From assembly GCF_000372725.1 (NCBI RefSeq), contig NW_005202428.1, forward strand, positions 199,668-224,907: DNA of 25,240 nt, in the 5' to 3' direction. The translations under genes and the position numbers were made by a program. The notes under the pieces are model-generated. The model did not search any database. It was given only the letters and a program-made list of their open reading frames with translations, and had not been told where the DNA came from. Positions 21,445 through 25,240 of this stretch are shown in pieces (the stretch's first letter is position 1; each line of letters opens with the position of its first letter). The stretch comes from Emiliania huxleyi CCMP1516 (taxonomy: Eukaryota; Haptophyta; Isochrysidales; Noelaerhabdaceae).

Positions 21445-21715
21445 ATGCACGGCGGGCCACAGAGCGTCTGCGGGCCGGGGGACACTGATGTAGTGCTGCG
21501 GCGGGGGTTAGAGGGAAGGGGAGCGTCAGTCTGCGAGCTCTGACGGCCCGCCATTGCTTTGCACGGCGCTCCAGCGTCGGATCTGCGGGGGGGGGGCTGT
21601 CGTAGTGCTGCGGGGATAGAGGGTGGGAAGCGTCCGGACTGTCTGCTGCGCTGTCCTCGTCAACGGCCCGCCAACCCATTGCTTTGCACAGCGGGCCACA
21701 GTGCACAGAGCGTCC
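21445..21715. repeat. Diverged tandem repeat, about 110-120 bp period
   Basis: GTAGTGCTGCGG, GGCCCGCCA, ATTGCTTTGCAC and GCGGGCCACAG recur in the same order in two full units and a partial one, 100-250 bp past the stop of the large gene. No coding sense seen. Confidence 0.75.
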
Positions 21716-21871
21716 AATGGCGATGTACACTTTTGGGGGAGCAATAACCTGTGTACTGTACTTTTTTAGCTTATCTCTCTCTCCTGTGTACGTACTTTTA
21801 GCTTAATAGGGGAGGAAAGGGAGAAGAGAGGGGTGTGTGTTCTCAAACCTGGTTTGTGGACCTCCCGCACC

Positions 21872-21979
21872 TGTCCTGACAGTCCTGACAGAGTCCTGAC
21901 AGAGTCCTGGCGGAGTCCTGACGACGCACAGTCTTCACAGTACTCACAAGTGCCTTTCACAGTACTCACAAGTGCCTTT
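21872..21979. repeat. GTCCTGACA minisatellite and adjoining 21-bp duplication
   Basis: Five or so copies of GTCCTGACA with 0-3 bp spacers at 21872-21924, followed by two copies of TTCACAGTACTCACAAGTGCC at 21935-21976. Confidence 0.9.
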
Positions 21980-22102
21980 GACGAGACTTCCACCTTCCAG
22001 CTTCCTTCACTGCAACCCTCCCCTCCCCCCCAGCAGTGAATGATAGACGCCCAGCCCCCCTTTCGACCCGTGCCGCCCTCTGCGGAATCGTCCTGATGGG
22101 GC

Positions 22103-22199
22103 AGTCCTGACGTAAACTTGAGAGTCCTGACAAGCAAACTTGAGAGTCCTGACAGAAACTTGAGAGTCCTGACAGAGAAAAGAAAGTGGAGTCCTGAGT
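22103..22199. repeat. GTCCTGACA array, second block
   Basis: Five copies of GTCCTGA, the middle ones separated by CAAACTTGAGA-type spacers (about 20-22 bp period). Same core as the array at 21872, in the same orientation. Confidence 0.9.
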
Positions 22200-22509
22200 T
22201 CGCGCTCGCCACTCGACCATGCCAAGCGCACAAGGCAAGAGAGGCGCGGCCATGGTGCAGGCAACGTTACAGCCGGCAACGTGCAAGAAGGCAGCAAAGC
22301 TCGGCCACGACGTCCACGGCCCGCGCGCCCCTGTTTTGCCACCGGCGGCCAGCAAGCCAGCGCTGTCTTTCGTTTTGGTCCTTGGAGCAGGTGCAGAACA
22401 TGTTCATGTAGATCCAAGACACGCTTCGCAAAAAAGAAAAACATCATATACCCGATCCCCCCCCCTTAACCTTTTGGTTTTGGCTTTCGCGCATCTCCGG
22501 GAGGGAAGT

Positions 22510-22593
22510 TGCGACGGTGTATCATTCACTTTATGCCACCGTTGCATATCCGGATATGCAACGGTGGCATAAAGTGAATGATACACCGTCGCA
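22510..22593. repeat. Perfect 84-bp palindrome without spacer
   Basis: Positions 22510-22551 are the exact reverse complement of 22552-22593, meeting at TATCC/GGATA. There is no mismatch and no loop. The arm contains GTATCATTCACTTTATGCCA. Flanks differ outside 22510 and 22593 and show no obvious target duplication. Confidence 0.97.
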
Positions 22594-22776
22594 GATGTAT
22601 TATGGTAAGAAGCCGTAGCTAGAGATCTGTGGAAAACAATGGCAGAGTGTCCGCTTGCCGTCTCACAAGTAAGTGTAAGATATACCTTTTAAGAACCACG
22701 ACGACCTACCTAAGACATGAGCAGACGACACAGCGCGAGGGACGGGCGGTTCAGGACCGCTGTCTTTCGGACTCCG

Positions 22777-23024
22777 TCAGCGAGCCATGCGCTCGGGCGG
22801 GGGCGGCGCGGGTCCGAACCGGTTCGCCTGCGCGGCGAGGATGAAGCTCGAGCCGTCTGTGGGCGAGAAGGCGCAGGTGCACTGGTTGTAGACCGCGGCC
22901 TTGAGCCTCTCGTACATCGGGGTGAGCTGCACGCCGCCGGCCTCGCCTGGCGGGGGGGGGCGGGGTAGCCCGCTCTCCTCTCTCTCCTCTCCTTCTGGCC
23001 CCCTCTCTCTCTGGTCTTTCCCCC

Positions 23025-23070
<46 letters not shown>

Positions 23071-23525
23071 CTCTCTCTCCCCCACCCCCCTCACTCTCTC
23101 TGTCAGCCTCTCTCCGTCTCCTCCCGTCCCGTCCCGCCTCGTCTCGTCCACTCCCAGCACTCTGCCATATCTCCATATCTCGGCAAGTCTCGCTCCACGC
23201 AGCGCCTTCCGGCAGCGGTGCACCGTCCGCGCCGACGACCACGTCGCCCTCCTGGAAGCACAGAGATCGGGTCGTGACTCTACGGCGTCTCGTCTGCAGC
23301 GTGTCGCGCCCCCGCCCTCCTGCAGCACGTAGATCCAGTTGGCTCCCTTTATCTGGTCGCCTGCCGAGAGACGACTCGGGTGCTGGACGGTGCCAGCGGA
23401 CGAGGGCGGAGAGCAAGGGCAAACGGCGAGAGGGGCGAGGGCGCACCGGAGGCGACAATCATGATCCAGCGCCCCGACGGCGACACCTGCAGGCGCCACC
23501 TCGGTGTGTGTGCTTCTCTGTTGTG

Positions 23526-23593
<68 letters not shown>

Positions 23594-23613
23594 CATGTGT
23601 GCATGTGTATGTG

Positions 23614-23693
<80 letters not shown>

Positions 23694-24398
23694 TGATGTG
23701 CGTGATGTGTGCGTGCGTGAGTGTGACCCGTCTGTGCGGTCGCGTGTGCGAGGCTCCGGCTGACGGGAGGGAGGGCAGACACCTCGAACGTGTGCCTCCC
23801 TCCTGTCACGCAGTCCCACCAAAGGGTGAGCCAGACGCCGCCTACCAGGAGGCGTCGCCGCGTCGCGGAGGTGTGCCGGTGGCCTCGCGTGTGGGGGGTA
23901 CACGAGCGCGACGCCGGTGCTGCAGCTGTCGACGGTCCAGTTGTACCCGGCCGTCTTGAAGAACAGTGAGTCCGAGAACCACTCTGCATCCTGCAGGGTC
24001 AGCAGGCCCTCGCCTGCGACGTTGTCCTCCATCCACCTTGTCACAGGCAGTTGGACGCCTCATGGACGTGTCGAGGACATCGCCTTGCAACCCAGCGGCG
24101 CGACCCACCAGACGCCATCGTAGGCGGTCCGGCGCTTTGTTGAAGCGCGCTCGAGCATTCTTCCGAAGGCCGCCTCCGGCTTTGTGAGCCGAAAGCTGTC
24201 CGTGGGGCAGCAGCAAGGCAGGTCAAAGGCGGCGCGGCAGCAGGGACCGACGCACAGGCAGCTAGAGTTGATCACACAGCGCGCGAGCCTCGCGGAGCAG
24301 CTCGAGCCGATCTGCGGCGGGTTGTAAACGGGCTTCCAGCCGGCCGCCTTGAGCTCGAACGCTGCCCACTCCTCGGGTGTCACCAGAGCGGTGTCCAT
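22777..24398 (-). CDS. Seven-exon gene of unknown function (272 residues)
   Basis: Exons (5' to 3' on minus): 24398-24116, 24058-23915, 23841-23783, 23486-23447, 23360-23329, 23251-23161, 22946-22777. Their lengths sum to 819, exactly 273 codons with the stop, and all phases agree. Introns are 57, 73, 296, 86, 77, 214 bp; the first two have GC donors. The 57-bp intron removes an in-frame TGA at 24062-24060. The protein starts MDTALVTPEEWAAFELKAAG, has a dense Cys cluster (CLCVGPCCRAAFDLPCCC, possibly a metal site, disulfides or lipid attachment), then GEGLLTLQDAEWFSDSLFFK, GGVWLTLWWDCVTGGRHTFE, VSPSGRWIMIVASGDQIKGA, and NQCTCAFSPTDGSSFILAAQ near the end. I recognise no named family. No signal peptide or convincing TM helix. 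The model is well supported by phase closure, the function not at all. Confidence 0.72.
22975..23105. repeat. (CT)n-rich and poly-C low-complexity tract
   Basis: Runs of CT, a 15-base C run near 23020 and (CT)15 around 23035-23068. All lie inside the last intron (22947-23160) of the unknown seven-exon gene, as purine-rich sequence on the coding strand. Confidence 0.95.
23523..23695. repeat. (GT)n followed by (GTGC)n microsatellite
   Basis: GT repeats to about 23600, with a few CG and CATG interruptions, then about 20 copies of the tetranucleotide GTGC at 23613-23695. The block fills most of the 296-bp intron 23487-23782. Confidence 0.97.
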
Positions 24399-24872
24399 CA
24401 CGGTGTGCCGATGTGAGAGCGTCGCTCGCGAGCCGCTGCCGAAAGCGCGCCCAGGGTTCGGCTCCTATTTAGATACGGGATCTGATTCGCGCCAAAACGC
24501 CCTACCTACCTACCTATTGCGGGCGCCAACCGCCAGGCTCCGTGCCCCACCTACCTACCTATTGCGGGGCCGCGCAGCGAGAAGCGAAAAATACCCGTTG
24601 AGCCCTCTGTGAATAGGCTCCCAGCGCCCGCCGCGCCGGGCTTGTACCGCGGTGCGGCGCCGCTCGCGAGCCCGCCAGAGCATGGCCTACTGGGCTCTCG
24701 AGGCGTTGGACGGCTCCAAAACGGCACTCTCTTCCCTCGACAGTCCCGCCGCGAGCCCGCGAGCGAAGCGGTTCCCCCCCCCCCCCCATCTAATAAAAAT
24801 GAACACAACACTCGCCGCGCCCGCCACTAACGGCCGAGGCGCGCTCAGAAGTGGTGGACAGGGGGTCCCTGG
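24399..24872. other. Intergenic region between the unknown gene and the Vps55-like gene
   Basis: Upstream side of the leftward unknown gene; the minus strand has an AT-rich ATCTAAATAG about 70 bp before its ATG, a possible TATA-like box (weak). The rest is the 3' flank of the leftward Vps55-like gene. A run of 13 C lies at 24775-24787. Open frames here lack recognisable domains. Confidence 0.45.
24500..24567. repeat. Direct repeat with CTAC tetranucleotides
   Basis: CTACCTACCTACCTATTGCGGG at about 24502-24523 recurs as CCACCTACCTACCTATTGCGGG at about 24547-24568, 45 bp later. Confidence 0.9.
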
Positions 24873-25240
24873 CTACCGATAGCTGAAGGGCTCGGAGTCG
24901 GCGCGCTGGCACACCCTGGAAAGGGCGGTAGTGATGGCGGGCAGGGCGAGGCCGCCGAGGGCGAGGGCGAACGCCTCCCACCTGCGGCAATCCACAGTCA
25001 TCGAGGATCTTCACTGGACTCATCGAGGGTGGCGGCTCGGGAGTGGTTTGGCGGCACCGAATCAGTCCTCGAAGTAGCAGCAGCGATGGCACCCCGATGA
25101 TGCCGGTCGCAAAAAAGGCGAAGCCAAACTCCGCCCAGTGACGGCCCTTTGGCGTGTCTGAGAACAGGCTGTCGCCGGCACACGCGCGCAGCAGCAAACA
25201 GGGAATGGCCGCAAGGACAAGCGGGACGAGGAGCAGGAGG
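24873..25240 (-). CDS. Vps55/LEPROT-like membrane protein, C-terminal part (5' end off the window)
   Basis: Exon 25240-25058 enters from the right edge and joins, through a 76-bp GT-AG intron (25057-24982), to exon 24981-24873, which ends in TAG. The split codon CG|G gives Arg. The protein reads LLLLVPLVLAAIPCLLLRAC (TM), a short loop with WAEFGFAFFATGIIGVPSLL (TM), LIRWEAFALALGGLALPAIT (TM) and ends DSEPFSYR. This matches the Vps55/LEPROT pattern by eye: the IP-C-xxR end of TM2, EL-F-TG-I-G-P-L in TM3, a Trp just before TM4, and a short tail with F-S-(W/Y). Members are small four-TM endosomal proteins involved in trafficking to the vacuole or lysosome and receptor turnover. TM1 should lie outside the window. 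The family call rests on remembered motifs, so is moderate. Confidence 0.7.

Noticed and set aside
23349..24044. Long open frames with Thr-His-Ala-Arg or Val-Cys repeats
   Set aside because: They read through the GT/GTGC microsatellite and several introns; only the exon parts join into a phase-consistent protein.
24059..24115. Premature stop making the seven-exon gene a pseudogene
   Set aside because: A 57-bp GC-AG intron removes the TGA and keeps all phases, matching the style of neighbouring introns; transcript proof is still lacking.

Overview
The window looks like nuclear DNA of a GC-rich microbial eukaryote. The supporting signs are genes split by short introns (most are about 55-90 bp), long microsatellites ((GA)n, (GT)n, (CA)n, GTGC), and eukaryote-specific protein families: an ABCC transporter, F-box/kelch proteins and a Vps55/LEPROT-like membrane protein. 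At least six of the introns I can place use GC rather than GT at the 5' splice site. Together with the resemblance of two repeat-like genes to families I remember from haptophytes, this makes a prymnesiophyte haptophyte my best guess. That is inference, not proof.

Layout. 136-1453 (-): N-terminal half of an ABCC/MRP-type transporter, running off the left edge. 1454-4300: non-coding and repeat-rich (43-bp minisatellite, a family of near-palindromes, a tRNA-like remnant, two copies of a diverged dispersed repeat). 4339-8400 (+): three tandem intronless F-box/kelch genes that are mosaics of one another. 8640-9393: a non-autonomous DNA transposon with perfect 18-bp terminal inverted repeats, TTA target duplications and an internal hairpin. 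9456-10838 (-) and 13482-14641 (+): two decayed genes of unknown function with frameshifts, flanking a multi-exon Fe(II)/2-oxoglutarate dioxygenase (TauD-like) gene at 11340-13338 (-). 14671-15031 (+): an orphan beta-helix exon.

15395-21340 (+): the dominant gene, six exons and about 1868 residues. It has a signal peptide, Cys-rich modules, a ricin-B-like trefoil and then long helices around hydrophobic hairpin-like segments. The overall plan is that of a secreted lectin-armed membrane-active protein. 21341-22776: minisatellites and a perfect 84-bp zero-spacer palindrome. 22777-24398 (-): a seven-exon gene of unknown function (272 residues) whose exon phases close exactly. 24873-25240 (-): the C-terminal half of a Vps55/LEPROT-like four-TM protein, running off the right edge.

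Nothing suggests an operon. The kelch genes form a tandem family and the other genes look functionally unrelated. Exon models were assembled by hand from reading frame, splice dinucleotides and phase, and need transcript support.
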